DNA from: Morchella semilibera | Taxonomy: Eukaryota; Ascomycota; Pezizomycetes; Pezizales; Morchellaceae | NCBI GenBank assembly: GCA_009192285.1 | Contig: WBVU01000004.1 | Location: forward strand, 4,052,001 to 4,116,000 | Length of the DNA: 64,000 nucleotides | Direction: 5' to 3' | Shown here: positions 37,507 to 48,491 of the stretch, piece by piece | How positions within the stretch are numbered: position 1 is the stretch's first letter | Layout of the letters: every line of letters begins with the position of its first letter | The notes under the pieces: generated by a model | Databases searched by the model: none | Told to the model about the DNA's origin: nothing | Seen by the model: only the letters and a program-made list of their open reading frames with translations | Made by a program: the position numbers and the translations under genes

Positions 37507-38559
37507 GCTCGTTTGACGATTGTAGCGTATTATGAAGATCCCATATATGTGGCAAGTGCTGATTATTCTGCGGATATGGTGGTATTAGTTTGAAATGATA
37601 TGTTCTTAATTGGCGAGTTATGGAGCATGGACTTTATCTGTTTATTAGTTAAAATTAGCGAATAGCATCTCTCATGTCATTTCTCGAATCCCACCATAGC
37701 CAAAATACATTGTTCTTTTTCCGGGAATGCGAGTGTAGATCGATCCTGGGTTTCTCCATGCGCTTGTAAATGGCCATTCACTATATGTAGCAATTGGAAA
37801 AAGGCCCTAGCCTCATCTAAACCCATGACCATTACATTTTATTAGTGACTGCACTCTGCTGTCGAATATTTTGTGCCCCCATTGCCCCCCCCCCCCCCCG
37901 GGTCTCGTGAACTGATTTCTCCCGGTACCATAGACATGAGTCTAAGTCAATAGCTATCATTTTTATTTCTCGCCGGCAAGACCAAATAATGGAAGTTCTC
38001 TAAGAAAAACTGATATATACAGAGTTGAGCTTCTTAGGTTACTTTTCTAGCGAAGCCTCGAGAGCTTATGTTTAAATATAGGATTGATATCCCTAACTTA
38101 GTAAAATCACAAAGGGGCGTATGGTTTCTCATCTCGGAATTGCAGCAGGCCCCACCCCACTAGGCTCATAAAGACGTTGCGACACATACACGTAGCAGAA
38201 AAGAAAAAAGATTAATTACTACATGTATGTATATTAGCTTAGCGGTACCAATTTTTGATAGCCAGATCCACAGCTTCGATGACCCTCACTACGTATGAAA
38301 TATATCCACTGAGCCTAGTATTACATAACAGAGCTCCTGCAACTAGCACAGGAAAGTTCAAAGTATATACATGTAGTTTCTAGCTAGTCTACTACATGTA
38401 TCTACTACATGTATTCTATTCTACTATGTACTAGATTACATCCATTTGCGCTTGAAAGCTGATTGGTCAGGAGTGAGAAACCCTAACCCAGCATGGCAAC
38501 CAAATCAAATGCTCCCAGTACCGGAGTTGGAAGGATGGGGGAGTTGGGGGAGTTGGAGC

Positions 38560-38574
38560 GGGGCCGTAGGCCCC
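38560..38574. repeat. GC-rich hairpin GGGGCC-GTA-GGCCCC
   Basis: Perfect six-base-pair inverted repeat with a three-base loop, preceded by GAGTTGGGGGA-type direct repeats. Confidence 0.85.
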
Positions 38575-38660
38575 AATAACAGCTGTAGAGGCCCAGGGCA
38601 TAACTGGAGATAAAATATACTAGAGATATATTGAGGGACTGTTGGAGCAGATAAACCTGA

Positions 38661-38692
38661 GGGGGCGGGGGGCCGAAGGTCCCCCGTCCCCC
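38661..38692. repeat. GC-rich hairpin with GAA loop
   Basis: A G-rich arm of 14 bases and a C-rich arm of 15 bases pair almost completely around GAA. Both this hairpin and the one at 38560 follow a copy of GTTGGAGC, so they look like two related modules of one repetitive element. Confidence 0.8.
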
Positions 38693-39689
38693 AAAACTGG
38701 AAGTTCAAAATTGGGTATATCAGGGCAGAGTTCCAAAAGTACATGTATGTATGTACCTACAACTCGCAGTCACGAGTTGGCCCACTCCTAGTCTCTTCGT
38801 ACTGTATGCACGTGCACTCAACAAATAAATTAATTAATCAGTAGCTTCTTACTAGACCAAAAAGGGTAGAAGTTACGGTTATTCGGTTTAGCTGGGGCTG
38901 TTAATTTCGGGTTAGGTAACAATACTCTACGTATATAAATTAATAGAACTAGAGTATACATCAATAAATATTGTTTTTTCGAGACACATATGTGCTTGGA
39001 TTTTGGAGTAGATCCCTTTATCTGTAGAAACTGATTGGTTGGTTGATACTCTATACATGTGTAAATCTTACCCCCGTAGTCCCCAGGATAGAGAAACCTT
39101 GTCTGTAGAAACTGAGAAACTTGGTCCCCTACCTTGACTAGGGTTGGATAAGAAACAGAGGAGCTCAAAGGGACGTACCCACGCCTGCTAAGAAGTTTGG
39201 CAAGTAAAAAAATAGAGGGCGTTCTTTCTCTCCGGAGTACTGGAATATGTCTCCAGATAAAAGAAGCTGACGAATCAGCGCAAGTCCTTGTTTCTTTATC
39301 TTCCCTTATTTGGTCTCATTCTTTACTTATCGGGATAATGCTCTCTCTTTGTTTTCTCTTTATGGACATCTCTTTCCGTATACAGATATTTTTCTTTGTT
39401 TCGTCTCTATAAAATAAAGACGATATCCACTTTGGATAATCATCATAGATCTAGAATCAATTCACCTTTTAGTAACCATACTTCTTATTAAATAAGCCCT
39501 TATCCCTATATCTATTAGTATGTACCGCGAAATACCCCGAAATGATAAGCTATATATATGTAAGTTACTACCTACGCCCTAAAATCCTTTTCTTCCCAGC
39601 AATCCTCTATTTGCGCTACCGAACATCATTCTTCCAATCAGAAAACCCGACCAGAAGAACACTGTCATCTTATCAACATTAACGTCAAA

Positions 39690-40115
39690 ATGTTCTTCCA
39701 CCCAATTACCATCTTTGCTGTACTCCTCCTCGCCATTACTCCTCTCACCTATGGTGCCACGCCCGACTGCCGCATGATGAACCGTGGAGAAGACCCTTTC
39801 ATCCAGGACGTCGAAGACCTCCTGGTCAAGTTCATCGCCGTCTGCCCGAAAGACCCTCCAAGACTCCCCGCAATGGCTACCAACTGCTATAATGTCTCCT
39901 ACAGGTCCGCAGAAATTCGTGTCTGCCCTCCCAAGAATCCTGACCGCCGCTTTTGGTCCACTCCTTACATCTACGATTGCAGAGCCATTTACAGTACCGT
40001 TGGCCAAATCCTGGGTAGCTGCCGTACAGTCATCTCGACTGGTGGAATTCAGAGCTTGGACCTTGCCCAGTACGGATACATTGTCCTTACCAGGCCCGGT
40101 GGCCCCAACCCTTAA
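39690..40115 (+). CDS. Small secreted cysteine-rich protein (effector-like)
   Basis: An intronless gene of 141 codons. Residues 1-22 (MFFHPITIFAVLLLAITPLTYG) are a clear signal peptide with a likely cut after TYG. The mature part of about 119 residues has six cysteines at 27, 52, 66, 79, 97 and 111, enough for three disulphides, one NVS sequon, and a hydrophobic Gly-rich end (GYIVLTRPGGPNP). There is no membrane anchor, GPI signal or repeat. Size, secretion and cysteine content match fungal small secreted proteins; the spacing of its last cysteines loosely recalls Ecp2/Hce2-type proteins, but I cannot assign a family. It stands alone, several kilobases from other genes on either side. A possible 3' UTR intron (GTAATT...CTACAG, about 40160-40222) follows the stop. 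Confidence 0.85.
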   Translation: MFFHPITIFAVLLLAITPLTYGATPDCRMMNRGEDPFIQDVEDLLVKFIAVCPKDPPRLPAMATNCYNVSYRSAEIRVCPPKNPDRRFWSTPYIYDCRAIYSTVGQILGSCRTVISTGGIQSLDLAQYGYIVLTRPGGPNP

Positions 40116-42064
40116 GTGAGCAAAGGCTCTTGGGTCTACTACTGACATCTCTGCGAATGGTAATTTCCTCCTCCTTTTTACTTTGATATATTACTCAGTG
40201 GTTTCTGACATCTTCTCTACAGGTTTCCAAAGCTAGACCCAAGCCCCGGAAGCAAGATAGTACTATTTTCGGCATTAGGAGAAGGAATTGTTTGGGAGGA
40301 GGATATTCAACATAGCACCCTCCCCTGAGTCTAATCTCGCTAAATCTAAATAAATGATTTAGCCTTCTTTGAAATTGATCTTTAACTATAATTGTGACAA
40401 GGTGACAAAAACTGTGAACTAAAGCCCAATTTTAGACTAGATTGATCTAGAGCTATTGTCGGAGAAGTAGTGATAAATAAATGTATTTAACAAATGTCTA
40501 GAAAGTTGCACAGCTATGTAGTTAGCCAGAATAATCAACTATAAAGGTGCTTCCCCTAGCTAGAACTCAAGAAGAACTGTGCTCTATCTAATCATAAGCA
40601 ACCTCATATTTGACATGTCGGTACTCTCTCCACCGGCCAATCTTTCCGCTCGGGATGGATGGCTGGAGAGCTAAGTTCGTCTTGTCCCGAGCTAGACGTT
40701 GGGTTTGGTGGGTCTTAATTGTTGATGGTTTTTATCAACAACTCTAAGCCCAATCGGGACTGATTCGAGACAAAAGTTCACCCATATTTTTCTTTCTTTT
40801 ACTGATGACCTGTGTTCAGCCTCATGACATAGTCCAGAAGGACCCTTCTATTTCCTTAGCTAGCTAGCTGCCTTTGTACGCCATCTCTCTGGATCTCCAG
40901 CTACCCACCAAATAATATTACACAACGAACTACTACCACCGTCACCCTAACTTAGACAATATTATATAGAGTCTCATATCCTTGACGAGAAGTACCAACC
41001 CCGCCCTTCCATGGGTAAAATCTCTACTAACGTTGATGCAGGCTATGATGCCCGTGACGAAGACTCTCAGCAGGCCGCTCCTCCTTTAAGAGCTATATAT
41101 TCGGAGATGTTCTTTGTTACCAATTGTAGTTCTCTTTTCCATCATCACAAGTAGGAGCATTGCACACAAAGACTCCCGGCAAGCACCTACAATCCACCGA
41201 CCACAGTCCTGAGTAGCCCCCGCGACCACTACCACCATCACCACAACCACCACAAAACTGGGCACCTGACCTTCCCACACAGCAATAAGTTCCAGCGGGC
41301 GGGTCAAGGGTAGGGTGAGGGCGGTGCTGCGGGGGGCTTTGGTCAAATTTGTGCCGAAATCAAGTACCATTTAGGTCTACTTTGGAGATCGGCGGTAAGC
41401 TATGGCGAGCGAATTACCTTCTCCTCTATTCTGCTGTGCTTACAGATATTCTATTTCCGCCTTCCGATGGCTTTGAAGAGTAGCTCTTTGCGCCAAGGCC
41501 TAAATGACAGGCCAACTACGAAAGTAGCCGAAATAGTACTAGCATTTAGGAACCTTCTGATTAAAATCATATCCGAAGGAGCTGTTTTCTGTAGAGTTGG
41601 ATCTGGTATGGCTTTTAGAGGATAAAGCATTGCAAGAGCTTTCTCCTTAGAACGAACTAGGCTCGGCACTAGGTAGTACTGAACTTATGGCGGAGTAGAA
41701 AGGTTGGAGAGGTTTACCCATAAACCAGGTCAGATGCTTTATATGCATTATTAAGGATCAACACAGCAAGTGTCTTCCGCAAAACTTCTATACAGCTTTA
41801 GAGATACAAGAGGACATTATTTGAAGTGTACTGGTACCTTACATATTACGCTTTAGCGCTACGTTTATCTAACCTCGTGTACCTTGCATATGCGGACCAC
41901 CATGATGACTACCCCTGCTGCAGATCTGGGCGTGAACCATGTGCTCCAGTTGACCAATTTTATGAGATAAGGATCAGCAATGTACTTTCGGGACTATATA
42001 TGTCCCTAATATATGTCCTTCCTGACGCTTAGGACTAAGGTACTAATTTGAAACTAAGTGGAGG

Positions 42065-42112
42065 ACTAATATGCCCTCTACCACCGAAACTCGGTGGAAG
42101 GCTTATATTAGT
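42065..42112. repeat. Imperfect 48-base hairpin
   Basis: Arms ACTAATATGCC...ACCACCGA (42065-42087) and TCGGTGG...TTATATTAGT (42091-42112) pair around AAC, with small bulges. It is flanked by copies of GGTACTAA/GTACTAAGG. It could be a tiny foldback element or a structured RNA; neither is shown. Confidence 0.6.
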
Positions 42113-44782
42113 ATAGGTACGGTACTAAGGATATATTAGGTACATAACTCGAAGTCCCAGCCATATTCATACTTTAGACGACACTATCATACATATATAT
42201 ATTACTATCCATCTAGAGATTTTTCTTCGATGGATATTTTCTGAGGTAAACATTCTTATAAAACCGGATGGTATTTACAAGAATGTTAGAAAGAAACTAA
42301 GAAGGCAGTAAGTTTTGAGCAATTTCTGGGCTTCTTTTGGTGATCTGGTGGCCTCCAAACGCCAGAGGCCAAAATCAGGACCAGAACCTCTGTTGGACCC
42401 ACTAGGTACATGTAGTTTATATCCAACCATGCCCAACTACATGTAAGTGGGTAAGAGGTTACAGAAATATGACTACATGTAACACAAACCTGGCCATGCG
42501 GGCGTTAGGATACATATGAAGAGGGCGGAGACACACAACCCAATAGTTTCTTGGCGAGTTTATTGAGGCGTGGAAGAATGCATATAAACATACATGTACT
42601 TGAACTAAACTAAGATTTATAGCAACATTCAGTTTCGGTCTGGGGACCTCCGGTTATGAACCCTACTACGCAATGTCGTTGCGTAAATATTCCTCTTTCT
42701 GGTAGATAAGGGGTCTAGTAGCAGTATTAAGCTACTTCATGTAGAGTTCTAGTCGTGAAGGAAGGTTTCGGGAGCAACGAGCCGCAAAGGTACAGTGGCG
42801 GACACTCAAAACCGACCCTCAGTTATGTTATTTTAGAGGCTATGGGGCAGTTATTTTTGGTTTTATTCCGAAATCCCATCTATAGGACTGTTGAGAGTAG
42901 GTAGCAGGGCTGTTTTACACAAGGACTTTCTTCCTGGACAGGTGTTGTGGTGTTGAAAATCAGGGTGGAGGATAGTTTAATGGTCGGTTCTGTGTATCCG
43001 TCACTGTATATGTGGTGTCACAATATTTTTCTAGAACCCTTTAAGCGTATACTTAGTTCCCGACCCCCGAGGAAGAAAATGGAGAAATTTTGACGGGTAT
43101 TTAACGATAAAATACAGTAGAATATATGAGGAGCGGTTATTGGAATCACAACGAAAGAAGCTGGTGCCAAGGCGAACTCATACTTTTTTTTAAAAAAAGA
43201 GGGCAGATTTAAGTGGCAGGTGCCTACATGTAATGTGGATCATACCAAGCATTTGTAGATCTCAAATCAATCAACCCTGCACTTGTTATCGACTGTCCCG
43301 TCCGGGGCGAGCAGGGCTTTGCAGGCCTTATCATTGATGGAAGTCACGTGCGGGATTAAAGGATGCATACATACGTCATTTTCAAGTCTTCACCATACCA
43401 CACACCACCCCTTCCCTACCATCCCCTGTACCTCTCTTATCTCTAAAGGCTCTATATCATCACCAAGGCCATCGACGGGCAGTGCCAGAGCCCTCCGTTT
43501 TCTCCTCGTCGTGTTCGTGGGCTCAACCCCCCCCCTCTTCCCCCGGCCCTCTGTTCTTAAATCTTCTCAGATGCCGTGTTCCCCCCCGTTGTTCTCTTCA
43601 GCGTGTCTTCTATCCAATAGGATTTACTCGCAAGCAGCAGGTAGCTTCCCCTATCAGTGTCATTTTGAGCCCCCATCGACTTTCCAAGTCGCCCCTTATC
43701 TGCAGTTATAATAACTACTAACTTTTTTCTATTGATTTTGTTAGTATGTTTAACATAGGACTACAATTCTGTAAAGCAAATTTAGGAATAGACAATATGA
43801 GCTAGTTGAAATAGCTATTTTGGAGCGATTCAAGTATGGTTCGGTCATCCCATGATCTGGAAGAATAATTACTAAGTGTTATTAGACTATTGCCCGCACA
43901 CGTTAAAGAGAAAGGCAATAGATCATCGGATATCACTCGATATCGATAAGGATAATGCACTACAATATACCGGGTCACCAGCAAATTACACCCTAAAATC
44001 TCTCAAAACACATAAACAGGTAGTCTAGTGCTTATCGACAGTTATCTATACTTCCAGAAGACATGATATCTCACCATGCCGCAGTATAAATTGCATGGAC
44101 CTGCTAGGTTGGATCAAGAATATTCCTTGCATGCGCTAAAGTTTATACTCATGAGATTCCGAACATTGCATCTTCATGTCCGGTGTCACAAAGAGAGCAA
44201 AACCGGATGATTTCTGGTGGTATGTAAGACGACGAGAAACACCGGACCAAAGCCATATTGGGGAAAGAAAAATCTCTAACCCAGCAACATCTACAGCGCT
44301 GGGACAAAATATGATCGCATCTTGCGTATCTTTCCTCGCCATCTTTGGTGGAGGGCCGTCATCTTTCTTGAGATTATACATCCAGCCGCTCATGACCGGA
44401 GCATATATATCATGAAGTTCCTATTTCATTATGGAGGTTGGCAACTTGAGCGGGGTGTACACTTTCCAGATAGGGAACCGGTCGGCTGAAACCGGGCTTC
44501 CGCATCCTCATCAAACCTTTATACCTATAGTATGCCACTTATAGAAGGTCCGATACCTAATTCGGAAGCACCCCCCCAACGGCTAACAACGTGCTAGTTG
44601 CTACTCTCTTAACACACATAGTACCAAATACACACACCACGTTCCCTACCTGCTAAAGTTGATAGCGTCAGCCCACTGAAGAAAAACGAGTATTTTTTAA
44701 TATTCTGTGTATGTGGCTCGGGGTTTAAAATATCATTACCTTGGGTTCCACAGCAGGATAGAGAATTTGTTGGTATCCACTT

Positions 44783-44864
44783 ACGGTAATAACGGTAATA
44801 ACGATATAACGGCATAACATCATAACGGTTTAACGGTTTAACGGTATAACGGTATAACGGTATA
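44783..44864. repeat. ACGGTATA octamer minisatellite
   Basis: About ten head-to-tail units, ACGGTATA x3, ACGGTTTA x2 and variants; the first two are nine bases long (ACGGTAATA). Confidence 0.95.
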
Positions 44865-47800
44865 GATTGCTGTAATATCCAATCACACATACAGGACTCG
44901 GAAAAATCCAGAATCCTGTATTTCAACCAATATACTGGGAGATCACCTCCACCGATGCACAGAATAGGTTATGTGTGTGTGCTCCAGCAGCAGTGGCTGA
45001 CAACCGTTAGGGATCATTTAATAAGGCGCGAATAGTTTGGCACCGGGTGGCTGAGACTTATTAGCTAAGAGATACAAAAATTTAGGCTCACAAAAGTGGA
45101 TGTTTATCATCGAGCGACAATTATATGGTATATATAGTGCAAAGTCCTCCAAGGCTCATCGTTTAACGAGCAGGATACTCTGTCCCGTCTCACAGTTCAT
45201 ATCAGCTAGTTATCATCGGGTATAAGAGAGAGAGAGCCTGCCTTTCAACTTCATCACGGACTCTCACTCGAGGAACCCAGACGCGGCCTGGCAGGGGGAT
45301 TTGAGGGTTGCAAGTGGCCGCCACCGTGATCCGTGCGGCTGATTGTCCCCTACCTGCGTCTTAGTCCTCTGTACCGGCTGAGACCCACATGCCAGCACGA
45401 GTACATAAGCGGGAGCAACGAAGCTGCACGAGCAAGTAAATGTCCATGTGCTCATGAAGGGAATACAACTGAATGAAATAGTCATAACGGGCTGTAGACG
45501 ACAACACTATCTGATCGCCCTCATACGAGATACCAATCATACTTTGGATATATGCCCCCACATATGCCCCCACAATAACCTGATAGAGTCTCGAGCAAGA
45601 GGATAGCATTTCGGTTTTCCAAGCTCAGTCAGGCTACATGACAAAAGAAAACGGTTGTACAATCCGGATCGAATCACGGATCTAAGGATGCTTTCCCCCG
45701 CTATTGCTATCCAGTCTTTTTCGCAACGACCTAGGACGATCAATTAAGAATTGCCTTTTGTTAAGGAAGGCTCCGCGGGCTTAAATTCAACTCTACAGGT
45801 CCATTGTTCGTCTAGTCTTTATAGGCTACCTCCGAGTACCAAAGGTAGAGGAGTACGTATTACTTACTCGATCATATTTGCAATACGTTACTTGCATGAT
45901 GCATGCACCCTGCAGAATACCAGTCCATCAGGAGAGTTTTCGTTTCCTCGTTGGAATGCTTACGGTAACCCAGTAAGGTCAGTACCCTCTTCCTATAGGC
46001 CGTTAACTGCCTTTCCAAGCTGCACAGTCCGCCGGTACGTACCCAGAGTATTCGCACTTGAAGATACTAGGCGGGGAAGTAGTAGGTACATTTATTATGT
46101 AGTATTGTGTTAACGTTGCAGTAGCTAATGTAGCTCGCGTGGATTCGCGTAAACAAGGATTTGATTTCAATACTCGCCGACGAATTCTACAAATGCCCAA
46201 ATGCCAACCTCCGGGTCCGTGTCTTCACAAAGTCTCACTCGCCGCAGGTACGCGCTTCACAATGCCAATTTCGGCTAGAAATGTACTACAAGCCTTATAG
46301 AACTTCTAAATATGTTTTCCTATCATGGCTCAAAGTAGATGGTGAGTCGGCAGTGGTAATCATGCGAAGGGCTCGGCAAACATGGCGACTCGTGTTATCA
46401 GTGACAGGTTCAAGGTGACAGTTGTCAACATAATCCTAGAGGAGTGACGGCTGCTCCTGTTCGTTCGTTGCCCACGTTTCTTTTTGCCCAGGCCTGGCGC
46501 GCGAGAAAAGAAAAGAAGGGGCAGTCTAAATCGGGGTGCTAACCTAGCCCAACCTAGATAGAGACAGTTTATGTTTGTCACTCAAGACATACAAAGCTGT
46601 TATGGTTGGATGGATGAGTGACGGGTGAATGTTTTTTTTTTCTTGGACACATAACTCTAGCCTTTAGGGGTACATGAAAGGTACTTCCGACACTTTACGA
46701 ACCTAGGGGCATAATAGACTAGAGTAAGTAGAAGTACTGTCTTGCATGTCACGCCTCGAAATCACATCGTACTCTACAAAGGTGCCCATAGATCTGTTGG
46801 TTCGATTCGCGGTATGCTCCATGCATCGAGTTGGGAGACGAGCCTTGAGAAAGAGGGAAGAGGAAGGAGGAAGCAAAAGGAGAAGAGGATGGAAGGATGA
46901 GAGGGGGGGTACTTCCGTTGTGTTGTCAATGATTCAGTTGGCCCGTGTGTGATTAATGTGGGTGGGGCTTTTTGTGCTCTCCCTTTTTAACATTTGGGTT
47001 GGATCGCCAAGAAGAGGGAGAATCTGGCCAGGGTCTGTTTTGGGGAAAGGGGCTGTGATGTCACGATAGCTGGGGTATGCCTAGGGTACCTAGGCAGAGT
47101 AAATTCAAGAAAGCATGGTTTAAGTTACGGGATCACGGCGCGAGTATCAAAAAGTTTTATAACTTCAGTGTCTCTTGGAGTAGGGAAACATAGCTCATGC
47201 AGGACGATGGTTTACCTATTACCTATTAGATGCAACGCACAAAAAAAAGTCCAGAGACGTACAGATAGGCATTGAGCTCTATTTGTCTACTCTAGATGTG
47301 GGGAAGTAACAGATTAAGCGAACTCTGTTTTGATTCAGTCGGGTCTATTTATCTACATATCTGTATCCTATCTCGTATTATTACTATTCCCTCGTGGTGG
47401 TCGGTTGGTTGTAAATACCGACCAAAGAGAAGACAGGGAAAACGGAAAAAATCCTGGTCGGCGGGTATCTTATCACATCCCCAATTTAGATGGACTGCAG
47501 AGGTTCAGCCGTGTTTGAAGATCCCAATCTGGGGGGGTAATCAATTCGCCTCTTCGGCAGCGAACGAATGTGGCCTCGGCACTCCACGTCACGATGGGGT
47601 TGTCTTGGATTTCAGCCTCTTTTTAATTGTTTTTGGTACAATCACAAAGCCTCTGGACAGGAGAACAGAGGGTTTGTGACATCTGTATGCAGAAAAGGGT
47701 AGCTAGTAGGAATGGAAGGAACAAAGCTCTGCTCTACCAATTAGTGGGAGTGCCGCGTTCGGCGTACGAGGTGGTGTTTTTTTTGTGCACTTTTGGGAGG

Positions 47801-48491
47801 AATTGCGCGTTCGTTCGTTCCGTAGACCAACCAACCCCTAGACTCGATCATTTTGTATTGCTGCTTGCTGTCTGTAACTGCTCACTTCTCTACATACCTC
47901 CCTACTGTCGTTCTTGCACACTCTTTTTTTTCTTTAAAAAAAAAAAATCTATTTTCAAAAGTTACAGTATTGAAGTCTGTTCAAAAAAAGAACTTGTCGA
48001 GCTCGCTTTTGTTTCGTTTCTTGCTACGCATCCAGGATATCCAGCCAGCCTCTCGCTTTTTTAGCTACATACAAACAAGCTCCCCAGCAGTTTGCACCGC
48101 CGCCTCTCGTTCCACCAACCCCCTCCTCATCGCTCCTTCGAATCTTCCTCCATCACTCTCTTATTGCCTCTCTATACCGAATACAGAAAAACCCGAAAAT
48201 CGGGCTTTAATTTGATCTGAAAACGTGGGAAAATTAAAGGTCCTCCGGCTGTTTGCATACCCTACAAATTAACCTGCCTAATCTATCGGTGCCCTACTAC
48301 TACTACCCATTATTACTATTCTACATACTATTTTCTATACCCGTGAAGAAGAAAATCCCAATAATTGATACCCAAGAGAAACAAAACACAAAAATAACAA
48401 AGGGAGAAACAATTTACGATACCCATCTGTTTTTGGTTTTATTTCTCGTTGTGTAGTGAATGAGGAGTATTTTTACTCTGTGTTGCAATTG

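Larger units (their letters stand above)
37507..39689. other. 2.2 kb gene-free region with GC-hairpins
   Basis: The 3' flank of the WW gene. It carries a C15 run at 37885-37899, five TACATGTA copies (38220, 38368, 38393, 38406 and 38740) and the two GC hairpins listed separately. From 38.85 to 39.17 kb a short direct duplication (CTGTAGAAACTGA) is seen. The last few hundred bases are the probable promoter of the secreted-protein gene. Confidence 0.5.
40116..48491. other. 8.4 kb gene-free region
   Basis: No gene is supported. It contains a long imperfect hairpin (42065-42112), an ACGGTATA tandem array (44783-44864) and five TACATGTA copies (42408, 42439, 42475, 42591 and 43225). Open frames here stay under about 145 codons and have no recognisable domain. 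The 500-800 bases before 48492 are CT-rich and probably hold the promoter and leader of the next gene. Confidence 0.5.

Noticed and set aside
38510-38760. Possible long-terminal-repeat fossil starting at TGTTGGAGC
   Set aside because: No matching second repeat, primer-binding site or retroelement coding sequence is visible in the window.
38830-39168. Open frame of 112 codons on the minus strand
   Set aside because: It includes a short duplicated non-coding-looking block (CTGTAGAAACTGA) and shows no family resemblance.
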